A stretch of 45,236 nt of DNA from CAYMPH01 sp964392365 (GCA_964392365.1 CAYMPH010000025.1:1-45236), one strand, 5' to 3'; positions 24,398 through 34,300 are shown, numbered from the stretch's first letter. The notes: generated by a model not told the origin, from the sequence alone. Translations and numbers: made by a program.

Positions 24398-25396
24398 GTG
24401 GAAATATTAGTTAATAATTATCCTGTTGATTTTGTTATTGAAAATGAAAAAACAGTATCAGAAGTTGTAGATTCAATTCTGAACTGGTGCAGGCAGAAAG
24501 ACCTCATTCTGACTATGATTTATATAGATGATGAAATATTCGCTCTGGATCAGATTCCTGACAGATCTGTTGATTCGGTTAAAAATATAAATTGCCTCAT
24601 CCAGTCAAGGTCTGAGCTTGTTTTTTCTTCTGTAGATGAAGGAATTAGATATTGTGAAAAAGCAGATTTATTCGTTAGTGATGCATCAAAATCCGGACGG
24701 GTCGGTATAAGCGATATGGTGGATCTTGCATCTGGACTTATCTGGCTTGGCGATATAGTTTCAAATATTATACATCTGCTTGGCCTGAAACCGGATACAG
24801 TGAAATTCAGAGACATCAATCTGCCGGATTATATTTCATCTCTTGAGTCTTATAAAGATTCAATTGAACATGGGGGGGCAGATACATATCTGGAAATATT
24901 AAAAAACAATTCAGGTATTTTCCAGACATCTATAGGTTTCTTAAGAATGCTTGTAGTCAGTGATGAAATGAAAGCTCTGGTTATGCAGAGTATAGATTCA
25001 CCAGATGTTTTAATGAAATCGCTTCTGCAGATAAAGGACAGCCTTCCGGAACAGCTTGACAATATCGAGTCCACTGCAGCCGCTTTTCAGGCAGGAAAGG
25101 ATGCTGAAGGCATTGAAGGCTTTAAAAAATTTATTGATTTTATTGCAGAGTATGTAAGAACATCATCACAGGTTGCTCCTGTTTTTGATATAAATCTTTC
25201 TGAAATAAGGATAAAAGATACATCGATTGAAGAGAAAAACAGGATATTGCAGGATTTCTTAAATCAGACAGTTGAAATAATGGAAAACAGCGATATAATA
25301 AGCCTATCGGATATGCTGGAATACGAAATAAAGCCATCTCTCGGCGATCTAGGCGATTATATTGATATTATTCAAAGCAGGATTCAGGGTGTATAA
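24398..25396 (+). CDS. Unknown acidic protein following fliD
   Basis: I do not recognise the 332-residue product. It begins with a beta-strand-rich segment (VEILVNNYPVDFVIENEKTV), which could be a small ubiquitin-like or PDZ-like fold. The rest is mostly acidic alpha-helix (VDLASGLIWLGDIVSNIIHLLG; QSIDSPDVLMKSLLQIKDSL), with no signal peptide or clear membrane helix. The start GTG at 24398 is chosen because GAGGTGATC at 24389-24397 is complementary over nine bases to the usual 16S rRNA end; an in-frame GTG at 24392 would lie inside it. It sits 32 bases after fliD and overlaps argH by one base (TAATG). A cytoplasmic role in filament-cap export or assembly is possible from position only. Confidence 0.75.
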   Translation: MEILVNNYPVDFVIENEKTVSEVVDSILNWCRQKDLILTMIYIDDEIFALDQIPDRSVDSVKNINCLIQSRSELVFSSVDEGIRYCEKADLFVSDASKSGRVGISDMVDLASGLIWLGDIVSNIIHLLGLKPDTVKFRDINLPDYISSLESYKDSIEHGGADTYLEILKNNSGIFQTSIGFLRMLVVSDEMKALVMQSIDSPDVLMKSLLQIKDSLPEQLDNIESTAAAFQAGKDAEGIEGFKKFIDFIAEYVRTSSQVAPVFDINLSEIRIKDTSIEEKNRILQDFLNQTVEIMENSDIISLSDMLEYEIKPSLGDLGDYIDIIQSRIQGV

Positions 25397-26775
25397 TGGC
25401 TGATAATAAAAAGCTATGGGGCGGGCGATTCCAGGATTCTTCATCGGGTATAACAGAAAAAATATCCTCGTCAATCCATTATGATTCAAGACTTTACAAA
25501 CAGGATATAAGAGGATCGATTGCACACGCTAAAATGATTGCCGGCATGGGAATCCTGAAGGCGGAAGAATTAAAAAGCATTGTAAACGGACTTAAAGAAA
25601 TAGAAAAGGAAATTGAATCCGGCAGTTTTGAATTTTTATCAAGCCTTGAGGATATTCACATGAATATTGAATCAAGGCTTACTGATAAAATAGGAGACGC
25701 AGGCAGAAAGCTTCATACAGGAAGATCAAGAAATGATCAGATCGCTACTGATATGAGGCTGTATATCAGCGATGAATCAGCAGGAATAAACACACTTTTA
25801 AAATCTCTGATTGAAATAATAATTACGAAAGCTGAACAGAACATTGATGCAATAATGCCGGGCTACACTCATATGCAGGTGGCTCAGCCTGTCCGTTTTT
25901 CGCATCATATTCTCGCATATGCATGGCAGCTGTACAGAGACTGCATAAGGCTGTCTCATTCAGTTGAATCATGCATGAACATGCCTCTGGGCAGCGGCGC
26001 TCTTGCAGGGGTGAATTATCCGAGCGACAGGGAATATTTAAGAGAAACTCTCGGCTTTAAAAATATAATTCACAATTCCATGGATGCAGTAAGCGACAGG
26101 GATTTTATTCTCGACTTTTTGTATTTCGGCACAGTGCTCGGTACCCATTTATCAAGATTCTGCGAGGAGCTTGTTCTATGGTCGTCATCCGAGTTTAATT
26201 ATATCAGGCTTTCCGACAAGGTTACAACAGGATCATCCATTATGCCGCAGAAAAGAAATCCGGATGTGGCTGAACTGGTAAGAGGAAAGAGCGGAAGGCT
26301 TTACGGTAATTTATTTTCAATGCTTACAGTTTTAAAGGGCCTTCCAATGACTTACAACAGGGATCTGCAGGAAGATAAAGAACCTCTTTTCGATTCTATT
26401 GATACAGTTGTTCTCTGCCTTGAGGGCATGATAGAGATGATTTCAGGCATGGAAATTAAAACAGAGGTGATGAAAAAGGCTGTTTATAGAAACTTTTCAA
26501 CTGCTACAGATCTTGCAGATTATCTTACCAGGAAAGGTCTGCCGTTCCGAAAATCGCATGAAATATCTGGAAATATCGTGAAATATTGCGAGGAAACAAA
26601 CACTGATTTTTTTACTATTGATTTAAGCAGATTAAAAACTTTTTCTGATGTTTTCGCGAATGATATTTTTGAAATAATCAATCCTGAAAAATCAACTGAA
26701 AGAAAACTTTCCCCTGGAAGCACTTCCAAGAAAGAAATTTTAAAACAGATTTCAGAACTGAAAAAATTGCTATAA
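25396..26775 (+). CDS. argH: Argininosuccinate lyase
   Basis: ArgH splits argininosuccinate to arginine and fumarate, the last step of arginine synthesis. The 459-residue protein is of normal length, starting with KLWGGRFQDSSSGITEKIS. It has LHTGRSRNDQIATDMRLYI near 107-125, the HMQVAQP segment, and the fumarase/aspartase signature GSSIMPQKRNPDVAELV near 279-295 with the catalytic Ser. Start and previous stop share TAATG. Its placement behind fliD is presumably a matter of transcription only; argG is not in the window. Confidence 0.97.
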   Translation: MADNKKLWGGRFQDSSSGITEKISSSIHYDSRLYKQDIRGSIAHAKMIAGMGILKAEELKSIVNGLKEIEKEIESGSFEFLSSLEDIHMNIESRLTDKIGDAGRKLHTGRSRNDQIATDMRLYISDESAGINTLLKSLIEIIITKAEQNIDAIMPGYTHMQVAQPVRFSHHILAYAWQLYRDCIRLSHSVESCMNMPLGSGALAGVNYPSDREYLRETLGFKNIIHNSMDAVSDRDFILDFLYFGTVLGTHLSRFCEELVLWSSSEFNYIRLSDKVTTGSSIMPQKRNPDVAELVRGKSGRLYGNLFSMLTVLKGLPMTYNRDLQEDKEPLFDSIDTVVLCLEGMIEMISGMEIKTEVMKKAVYRNFSTATDLADYLTRKGLPFRKSHEISGNIVKYCEETNTDFFTIDLSRLKTFSDVFANDIFEIINPEKSTERKLSPGSTSKKEILKQISELKKLL

Positions 26776-26806
26776 TGAAAAATTATTTTTTACCGCATAT
26801 AAAAAA

Positions 26807-28168
26807 TCACATTAATTTATAAACCTGGAGCGGCTTCTCTTTTCCCTTTACTGTAACCGGAGGAAGAGCTTCTGCATGAACCATATCTCCGGATTCATAA
26901 AACACCTCCTGGGAGATGATAAAGCTTGCACCGAATTCTTTACATAGCCCCTCAATACGCGATGCAGTATTAACCACATCGCCTATTACAGTGTACTCAA
27001 TCTGCCCTTCAGCTCCGATATTGCCTGCAAAAACATCACCAGTATGCAGTCCGAATCCCATGCGAATGGAACCGATTCCTGCTGTTTCGCGCTCACGATT
27101 GAGCTCTTCAAGACTTGCAAACATTGCAAGCGCAGCTGCGATTGCGTTTTTGCAGTCTCGGCCAGGCTCCTTTGATGGATGAGGCGCTCCAAAAACCGCC
27201 ATGATTGCATCACCAATAAACTTATCGATCATGCCGCTGTTAGAAAAAATTGCGCCTGTCAGCCGTTTCCGGAAATCAGAAAGAAAATTATTAAGATCAT
27301 GCGGAGACATATTCTCTGACATTTTAGTAAAATCCCTGATATCGCAAAAAAGCACTGTGACCTTGATGCGGCTTCCTTCAGCGATAATATCAGGATTTTC
27401 CGTTATTTCATTTACTACTGCAGGTGAAAAATACCTGCTAAGGGAAGCTTTTTGAGACTCTATCAACCCGATGCGCCTGAGCATTCCGATTGACCTGTGT
27501 ATCGCATATCCGATGGAGATAGCTAAGCAAAGATATATTGCAGGTCTTGTTGTAATAATATCTGTTATAACTATTCCGGGACCAAGCAGATATTCACTCC
27601 AACTGTTAGTTATATAAAGGCCTATATGCAAACCGTATAAAATAAACGAGAAGTACAGTAAGATAAAAATAGAAATTGAAAAAACAACCAGTCGTATTCT
27701 GAACTGAAAAACCGTCATTATAATAGGAAAAAGATAGAATATCATAGTATAATTTTTCAGAAAATAATTAAAATTATTCGGGCTTTCAATATGCCACCAT
27801 AAATAAAGTAAGACCGTAAATATGAAATTATCGCCTATAATTACTGCATAACCGAAAAAACGGGAGATCTTTTCTTTTTTCTTTATCAGAATAAACGTAT
27901 GAAAAACAGTAAAGAAAAGATACAAAACGCTTGAAGCAATATTTACTATTGCGCCTGCAGTATTCCCGGCTGCAATAGTAGATTGAGTATTTGTAAAAAC
28001 TGAAACAGAGGCTATTGCAAAAAAAATATACCTGAACCTGTTCGACACAACAGCGCCATTATATTCCTCAAGTTTCAACAGTTCAGATAATGCAGGCGAA
28101 TGCAGATTATCATTGATGATGCTTTTATATTTTCCGGTAATTTTTTTTATAATTTCAGATAATGACAT
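26807..28168 (-). CDS. Membrane adenylate/guanylate cyclase, class III
   Basis: The 453-residue protein has about six membrane helices (residues ~45-225) followed by a class III cyclase domain. The metal-binding Asp residues are D276 (FCDIRDFT) and D320 (FIGDAIMAVFGAP). The adenine-selecting pair Lys316 and Asp397 (YTVIGD) and the transition-state Asn400 and Arg404 (NTASRIE) are all present, so it should be active and make cAMP (family knowledge). AGGAGCCGCTG before the ATG is a good ribosome binding site. The N-terminal helices may sense a membrane or external signal; no HAMP domain is apparent. It converges on argH across 31 bases. Confidence 0.92.
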   Translation of the reverse strand: MSLSEIIKKITGKYKSIINDNLHSPALSELLKLEEYNGAVVSNRFRYIFFAIASVSVFTNTQSTIAAGNTAGAIVNIASSVLYLFFTVFHTFILIKKKEKISRFFGYAVIIGDNFIFTVLLYLWWHIESPNNFNYFLKNYTMIFYLFPIIMTVFQFRIRLVVFSISIFILLYFSFILYGLHIGLYITNSWSEYLLGPGIVITDIITTRPAIYLCLAISIGYAIHRSIGMLRRIGLIESQKASLSRYFSPAVVNEITENPDIIAEGSRIKVTVLFCDIRDFTKMSENMSPHDLNNFLSDFRKRLTGAIFSNSGMIDKFIGDAIMAVFGAPHPSKEPGRDCKNAIAAALAMFASLEELNRERETAGIGSIRMGFGLHTGDVFAGNIGAEGQIEYTVIGDVVNTASRIEGLCKEFGASFIISQEVFYESGDMVHAEALPPVTVKGKEKPLQVYKLM

Positions 28169-28204
28169 CAGCGGCTCCTTTTTATTCTCCTGATATTATC
28201 CGGG

Positions 28205-28360
28205 AAAAAATTTAATTATCGTTTGCTGATAGTACACGGGAAGTCAATAATTTTACTTTATTTGAGCTGCCGATAAAATGCAGTATACATCCTGTATGGC
28301 AGGGTGTTATATAAAGCTTTTTGCATTTATAGCGGACTTTCCTGAGAGGAAAAATTGATT
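28205..28360. repeat. Repeat copy A, downstream of the radical SAM gene
   Basis: Bases 28205-28315 align without gaps to 29752-29862, with about 92 of 111 bases equal by hand count; the first 51 have 47 matches. After a 9-base length difference the homology resumes at 28333 (CGGACTTTCCTGAGAGG). The last 40 bases also resemble copy C at 30129-30171. Copies A and B have the same orientation and flank the radical SAM gene. Confidence 0.75.
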
Positions 28361-28403
28361 TCAGCCCTTTATATAATCCCGATAAAATTATTTTTTTGAA
28401 CAT
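28212..28403 (-). CDS. Doubtful 63-residue ORF inside repeat copy A
   Basis: A short basic reading frame (starts MFKKIILSGLYKGLKSIFPL, contains CKKLYITPCHTGC) covers repeat copy A and overlaps the radical SAM 3' end by 35 bases. In copy B the same frame keeps FPLRKIRYK and ILHFI but is broken by a stop, and copy C has a frameshift. It may be an eroding small gene or a chance frame in a DNA repeat. No family is recognised, and the three Cys residues are not in a known motif. Confidence 0.25.
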   Translation of the reverse strand: MFKKIILSGLYKGLKSIFPLRKVRYKCKKLYITPCHTGCILHFIGSSNKVKLLTSRVLSANDN

Positions 28404-29694
28404 TCCTTCTCATAATTAAATTTACTGCAAAATTTATTATTCTCATGTGAAAAGGAATTTCAGATTTATTAAAAATTGTCCTTCTAAAAATTGAAGATAG
28501 AGTGTATACTCTTTTTAAAATTTCATGGTAGGTATTTTCAATTTCTTCACCTGTCATGTAGGGCATTTTAATCATCGATTTTGAAATAACCGCATCTTTC
28601 ATTTCATAACCCAATAATCTATTGCTTGAAACTGCAGAAGAATAAAGAGGAGTTCCGCGGATAGGTGCAAGAATTGATAACACAAAAAAATCTACAGCAT
28701 ATTTAATTGCAAAAGAAACAATATCTTCGCCGGTTTCAATTGTATCTTCTTCAAGCCCGATGATGAAATTTCCGATAATGCTTATGCCCGCATTATGGAG
28801 ATTCTTTATGGCATGACTGTAATCTCTGTCGTTGTTTATGCTTTTTTTTATATTGAGTATATTTTTTATATTAAGTGTTTCAAACCCGATTGTAACGCTC
28901 TGGCATCCGCTTCTCCGGGCCAGGTCAATAAATTCATCATCAAAGCAGACCCTGATATCTATATGGGCTATCCATCTAATTTTTAACGGTATCATTGCGT
29001 TAAGCAACTCCAGCGCATACTCTCTGCTGCAGATAAGATTTTCATCAGCAAATACCACCCCATTGATACTGTAACTTTTAATTGTAATAATATCATCAAT
29101 AACATCCTTTACCGGACGTTTTCTGTATATATCACCCATAATATTTAAATAACAGAATTCACATCTGCTTGTGCATCCTCTAGTTGCCTGAACGGGATAA
29201 AACATTTTTAATTTTTTATGGTTGAGAAGGTCATACCTGGGATGTTTTATATTGCTTAAGTCAGCAGAATATAACGGCCTGTAAACTTTTTCTAATTTAT
29301 TCTCTTCAAAATCTTTTATCAGTCTTTCAATATAGGTTTCGCATTCACCGATGGCAATAGAGTCAAATTTTCCGGCACATTCATCCTGGAAAATCAGGAC
29401 CCCGGTGCCTCCTGCAATAACAGGAATTTTTTTCTTTCTGAATTCATCTGCAATATCAATAGCTCTTAAAAGAGATGCTCCCATTGATGTGATAAATACT
29501 GCATTATATATTTTATTCAAAGGTACGGTATCAATTGTTTCATTTATTATTTCAATATTGTATTTTTCCGGAAAATATGCAGCAAGCTGTATTGAAGACA
29601 TGGAAAAATAATGCAGCTTTTTTCTCTTAATAATTTTATTATTTTCATCAGGGAGAGCCGGTTCAATAATAAGTATATTATATTTTTTATTCAA
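28369..29694 (-). CDS. Radical SAM protein with N-terminal B12-binding-like domain
   Basis: The 441-residue protein has an N-terminal Rossmann region like cobalamin-binding domains (NILIIEPALP; NAVFITSMGASLL; VIAGGTGVLIF). A radical SAM barrel follows with the 4Fe-4S motif C174-x3-C178-x2-C181 (GCTSRCEFCY), the glycine-rich VTIGFETLN and LAPIRGTPLYS. The usual B12-ligand motif DxHxxG is not seen, so cobalamin may be bound base-on differently or not at all. Such proteins methylate or rearrange lipids, pigments, peptides or cofactors; the substrate is not readable. The start is TTG at 29694, about 10 bases after a GGAG. It is flanked on both sides by related repeats. Confidence 0.85.
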   Translation of the reverse strand: MNKKYNILIIEPALPDENNKIIKRKKLHYFSMSSIQLAAYFPEKYNIEIINETIDTVPLNKIYNAVFITSMGASLLRAIDIADEFRKKKIPVIAGGTGVLIFQDECAGKFDSIAIGECETYIERLIKDFEENKLEKVYRPLYSADLSNIKHPRYDLLNHKKLKMFYPVQATRGCTSRCEFCYLNIMGDIYRKRPVKDVIDDIITIKSYSINGVVFADENLICSREYALELLNAMIPLKIRWIAHIDIRVCFDDEFIDLARRSGCQSVTIGFETLNIKNILNIKKSINNDRDYSHAIKNLHNAGISIIGNFIIGLEEDTIETGEDIVSFAIKYAVDFFVLSILAPIRGTPLYSSAVSSNRLLGYEMKDAVISKSMIKMPYMTGEEIENTYHEILKRVYTLSSIFRRTIFNKSEIPFHMRIINFAVNLIMRRNVQKNNFIGII

Positions 29695-29751
29695 ATCGGT
29701 TTTTCTCCGGAGATTTTTTTAGAACCTGAAATTCTTTATGAATAATTTTGC

Positions 29752-29897
29752 AAAAAATTTAATTAACGGTTGCTGATAGTACACGGGAAGTCAAGAATTA
29801 TAGTTTTTCTTTGATTCTTATAAAATGTAGTATGTCTCCTGTAGGGCAGGATGTTATATAAATTTTGTAACGGATTTTCCTTAGAGGAAAAAGAGGA
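29752..29897. repeat. Repeat copy B, upstream of the radical SAM gene
   Basis: This is the direct partner of copy A, in the same orientation, with the shared core TTGCTGATAGTACACGGGAA (29770-29789) identical. The following parts are diverged, and the tail TAGAGGAAAAAG corresponds to GAGAGGAAAAAT in copy A. It lies 58 bases before the radical SAM start codon, so it may hold that gene's promoter or leader. Confidence 0.75.
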
Positions 29898-30128
29898 TAA
29901 GCCAGCCGGTGCTTTTCCAACCGGCTGAATAGTTTATTTTTCGTTTAGCATTTAGAGAATATTTTAAAGAAGTAGAAATAATTCTGAAGCAGGTGAAGGC
30001 GCTTAGCCCTGCGGCAATTGAGCAGCGGCTTTCGGGTGGATTCTCAAGGAGGGCTGCTTTTCCGCAAAAGCAGTCCTTCTTGAGAGTATGCTATACCGTG
30101 CATTTGCGGATAACACCAACTTTAAAAC
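29898..30128. repeat. Non-coding repeat-like stretch with two hairpins
   Basis: This is the largest part of a 472-base gap between genes. CAGCCGGT (29903-29910) and ACCGGCTG (29920-29927) form a perfect 8-bp stem. A second hairpin at 30042-30085 has 20-base arms around loop CCGC: 18 Watson-Crick pairs plus 2 G-U. The plus strand is open without stops from 29933 to 30154 (74 codons) but has no ATG, so it may be a decayed gene or repeat. No recognised gene family fits. Confidence 0.55.
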
Positions 30129-30171
30129 TTTTTGCTATTTATAACGGTCTTTACTAAGAGGAAAAATTAAT
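30129..30171. repeat. Repeat copy C (partial), over the end of the CBM48-like gene
   Basis: The 43 bases match the right part of copy A (CTTTTTGC, then ATTTATA, CGG and AGAGGAAAAATT), differing by one inserted base and a few substitutions. It overlaps the stop codon of the minus-strand gene ending at 30167. Copies A and C thus both lie at the 3' ends of minus-strand genes. Confidence 0.55.
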
Positions 30172-31033
30172 GTCCGCCACCGCCAGACGACGGTTTAGCC
30201 TCAGACGAACCTGACTTTCCGGAAGATTCCTTTGACACTATTGATACTGCAGTTTCTTTGGATGGTCTGGATGCCTTTTCTTTCCTTTCTTTTAATTCTT
30301 TTTCATCCAGCATTTCAAGAAGAGAGCAAAGTGCGCCGCTTTCATCTGAGGCTGTAGCTGAATTATAAAGATCAACAGACCACTTGCCGTCTATGATATA
30401 TTTGTATTTGTACTTACCCAGTGGTATGTGCTTTTTAAGCCTCCAGATTCCGTCGCTGCCTTTTTTAAGCAGATCGTTTTCCGGATTCCAGTGATTGAAA
30501 TCGCCTACCAGAGATATAAAAGTTGCGTAAGGCTTATAAATGCGGAATTCAACTTTATTTTTATCTGTTATTCTATATGTTACGTTTTTGCCGTCTTTTT
30601 CAATAACAGGATTCACGACAGACACGAAAGATCCAATACCATCATCCTCTTTATCCATATTTTCAGGGTCATTTATCCAGATGCCGTCAATTATGAATTT
30701 ATACCTGATTTTTTCTCCGCTGTTGTAATCGGCTATAATAGCAAACCAGACACCGTTATCGCCGCGATCCATCTTGACTCCGCGCCAGTTTGAAAAATTT
30801 CCAGCAATTTCAACTCTTTTAACCTGTCTGTTTTTATATGTAAATAGAATGCCTTTTATCACTTTCTGAACGCCTGCTTCAGGAGTGACCTTGATTATTT
30901 CTTTTTCAACAGGATATGAGGCTGATTTTAGAAATTTCAGGTTATAGTATTGATCAACCTGAGGCCTGTTGTTTCCATATGAGAATCCCATAACAGGAAC
31001 AATTAAAGCAATTAAAGCTTTTTTGAATTTCAT
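30167..31033 (-). CDS. Secreted protein with two glycogen-binding-like (CBM48/AMPK) domains
   Basis: The 288-residue protein starts with a signal peptide (KKALIALIVPVMGFSYG). It then shows two tandem CBM48-like modules at about 60-140 and 155-235, each with the pattern VEIAGNFSNWRG / ISLVGDFNHWNPEN and a closing YKFIIDGIWINDP / YKYIIDGKWSVD. The C-terminus is low-complexity Ser/Lys/Gly ending GGGGH. CBM48 modules bind alpha-glucans when attached to enzymes; no catalytic domain is present, so a binding, structural or regulatory envelope role is more likely. The ATG at 31033 is chosen (GAGGGTG before it) over 31072. A divergent promoter region separates it from the TPR gene. Confidence 0.85.
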   Translation of the reverse strand: MKFKKALIALIVPVMGFSYGNNRPQVDQYYNLKFLKSASYPVEKEIIKVTPEAGVQKVIKGILFTYKNRQVKRVEIAGNFSNWRGVKMDRGDNGVWFAIIADYNSGEKIRYKFIIDGIWINDPENMDKEDDGIGSFVSVVNPVIEKDGKNVTYRITDKNKVEFRIYKPYATFISLVGDFNHWNPENDLLKKGSDGIWRLKKHIPLGKYKYKYIIDGKWSVDLYNSATASDESGALCSLLEMLDEKELKERKEKASRPSKETAVSIVSKESSGKSGSSEAKPSSGGGGH

Positions 31034-31186
31034 AAAACACCCTCTTTTTATGCGTTTATTCCCCAGTACCATTTTTTAAAATATCCATTTTCAAATGAGG
31101 AAATTCTAAAAAAAGAGTGTACTATTTTTAAGTAAAATTAAGGAATAAATAAGATATCTTATATTGCTTTTTTGTGCAATATCTGT

Positions 31187-31215
31187 TTGATTCTTATATT
31201 AAATATGTCGATAAT
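31187..31215 (+). promoter_or_regulatory. Possible promoter for the TPR membrane protein gene
   Basis: TTGATT (31187-31192) and GATAAT (31210-31215) are 17 bases apart, about 130 bases before the start at 31348. The rest of the 314-base divergent gap is AT-rich. Besides this it holds only a small inverted repeat, ATATTGC/GCAATAT, at 31161-31182. Confidence 0.35.
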
Positions 31216-31347
31216 AATGAAGATAATTCTTGAATTAAAAATGCATTTTATGATTAAATTTCAAATTTTAATTGATTTTTTATAAATGATAATATTTTAC
31301 TGATTATGTCGCTTGAAAATATAGCTTTTTAATAATTCCGGAGTCTG

Positions 31348-34300
31348 ATGGCTGAAGAAGAAAAAATTGAATACACCTCTGAGGAGCTGCAGGAAATAGA
31401 CAGAATTCTCGGAGTAGTGTCGGAATCACTTTCCCCGGGAGAGACTATTGTTTTTCCGGATCCGGTGCAGGAATCTGTTAAACCGGCAGATGATGATATG
31501 TTTTCTGATGAAAGTTCAGATATTGATGAGCCGGGATTTACATCAGATGAATCTGCTGCGCAATATACTGAAGACAGCGGAACTGATATTTCTGATGTAA
31601 AACATGAAGGTCTTGATGAAATAGATGATATAGTTGATCTGTCTTCAGATATGCAGTCATTTGATGATTCCGAGCATATTGAAAATATATCAGACAGCAT
31701 AACTGAAATAACTGATGATAATTTTGATTCTATAGATGATACCAGACTTTCAGAGGGCAGCCCGTTTAAAGAGGATGATTTCGTTCCGGCTGAATCTGAA
31801 AAAGCTCCTTCAACGGCTCCAGCTGTTTTTGATGGAACCGGTACTCCAATGCAGCAGCTTGAAGCCATTACTTCCGATGAACCTGAATCGCTTGACGCTT
31901 CTGAAATTTCAGATACCGGAGAATTTTTAGGGGATAAAGATGCAGGAGTTTCCACTCCTGCGATTAAGTCTGAAGAATCATCTGATATGATGGATTTTTC
32001 AGAAGCTAAAATGGAGGATTTTTCAGACACCGGTTTAGGAACCACTGATACTGATAAACCCCAGGTAAGCCTCGGCATTGATTCAGATTCAGATATTCCT
32101 GATCTCTCGGATATTTCACTTGAAGAAGCATCACCAATGCAGGAAGCAGATACATCTGACATTCCGGATATCAATATTGATGATTTCAGTGCTTCTCATG
32201 ATGATATATCTGCAGATTCAGCATTAAAAGAGCAGGATCATTTTGATTTGGAATCTATAGATTCCGGAATTGAAGCAATGAGCGATCTTTCCGAGGATGA
32301 TTTTTCATCAAAACCGAAAACATCCGTGAGCGCAGATATAGGGGAGGATCTTCCTGATACTTATATTGAACCTCCAAAAAAAGAAATAAAGCAAAAAGAA
32401 AAATTTCAGCCGGATGCTGATTCATTCTCAGTAGAGCCGCTGGATGATGATATACATTCAGATTTTGGCGCGTCATCTTCAAAATCCTCCGGTTCATCTG
32501 ATGAGCCTGTTGATCTTTCTGAGAAAGATTTAAGAAAACTCAGAATGGCGATTGTTCTTTTTAACCCGGGCGTTATTAAAGTAATTAAAGAAACTGTTTT
32601 AAACGATCTTCTTAATCCTTCAGATACCAAACAGCTTGTTGATATGATTATATCAGGCAAGTCTGAGGATAATGTCAGAAAATTTCTTGAGAAAAAATTA
32701 AGACGGAAAGTTGATCTGACGGAATCTGTTTCGCCATCCGGCAGAAGGGTAATTTCTTCAAGACCTGAATACACAAGAGAAGGGATTGAACGAAGGAAAA
32801 AACTTCTTCAGAAAACCAGAATTTTCGGGATTGCAGCTGGCGTTACGTTCCTGCTGACAATTTTCGGTTATCAGTTTGTTTATAAGCCATATATGGCCAA
32901 GAAAAAAATCAATGAAGGCGTTGAGCTGATTGTAAGAGCCGGAGATTATGAACAAAAGCCTTTGGATTATAAAAAGGCAGAGGATATTTTTAAATATGTT
33001 CATGAGAATTATGCAGAAAATTTTATATTCGGTTATAATGCATACGGAATGGCATATTTCAAGAAAAAAGAAATTAACAGATCTGTTGAAAAGCTCAATG
33101 AAGCATACAGGCTGAATCCAAAACTTGTGGATACCCTGAACAACCTCGGATATTTTTATGCGAAAGTTCCTGCAGACGATTTCAGAAGCATGCAGAATAA
33201 AATGAATGACTGGTATTACGGCGGGAAAAAACCTGAAGCAAATAAAAGAGTTCAGGTTGATATAGCAATTGATTTTTACAAGAGATCTCTTATAGTTGAT
33301 CAGGCAAACACTGTTGCAATGTATGGAATAGGTAATGCTTATTTTTCCCAGGGACAGTTTTTAAAGGCAAAAAAATATTATGAAGATATAATCAGGGTTG
33401 ATAAAAAATCAATTATAGGTCATTCCGGATTGCTGAATCTTTATATTGAAAGAGATGTTTTTCCTCAGGTTGCAGGTGTCCATGCTGAACTTAGAGAAAA
33501 GAAGATGATGGAAAAGATTGATTCGCCTCTTCTAGGTAAACTTGCAATGTATTATTTAAGTAAAAGAAGAAGCGATACGGTAAATGTCCGCATAGATTAT
33601 GCTGTTCAGTCTCCCCGTCTTATAGATGAGAATGATAATACTTATCCGGCTGTTCTAGGTGTTTTGCAGTCTTTAAATAAAAAAGATCCTACATATCCAC
33701 CTTTGCAGGTTTATTTCGCATTATTGAATAAAGCCCAGAATCAGCTTGCAGTTACTAAGAGATACCTTGATAAGGCCGTTCTGACAAAGGATTATTTCGG
33801 CGCATTATACCTGATGGGCGAGTATTATTACCAGATTAAAGAGCCGGCAAATGCTTATAAATATCTGAAAATGGCAGAGAAAGCACATTCAAACCAGCCT
33901 GAGTTTACAAATGCTGAATTTTATAAAGAAACTGAAAGCCTCGGCAAGATGTATGCAATTAAAGGAAATATATTTTACTATTTCTTTGATAAAGTCAGAA
34001 ACAGGTATGGTGATCTTGAAGATGAGCTGATTGACGAGGAAGTAATTAAAGCGGAGAATTATTCATTTGCCAGAGATAATTATGAGAAGGCTATGTCGCT
34101 GGAAGATAAAGAAAAATTTACATCTTCCGAACTTTATTATAATCTTGGAAGGATTTATTATCTGAATAAACTATATTCAAAAGCTCTGGATAACTGGCTT
34201 AACTTATATGATGATTTTGTGCGTAACCCGGAGCTTATGTTTGCTCTTGGAAATGCTTTCTATCATGAAAGAAAATATGAATCGAGCAGAGGCGAATATC

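Noticed and set aside
28205..29897. Direct repeats as attachment sites of an integrated element
   Set aside because: No integrase or recombinase is present, the repeats are long and diverged, and they do not abut a tRNA gene, so a true att pair is not supported.
31329..32174. Long minus-strand frame of Ser-rich sequence opposite the TPR gene start
   Set aside because: It is the mirror of the Asp/Ser-rich codons of the plus-strand gene (GAT/TCA read backwards) and has no independent start site or domain.
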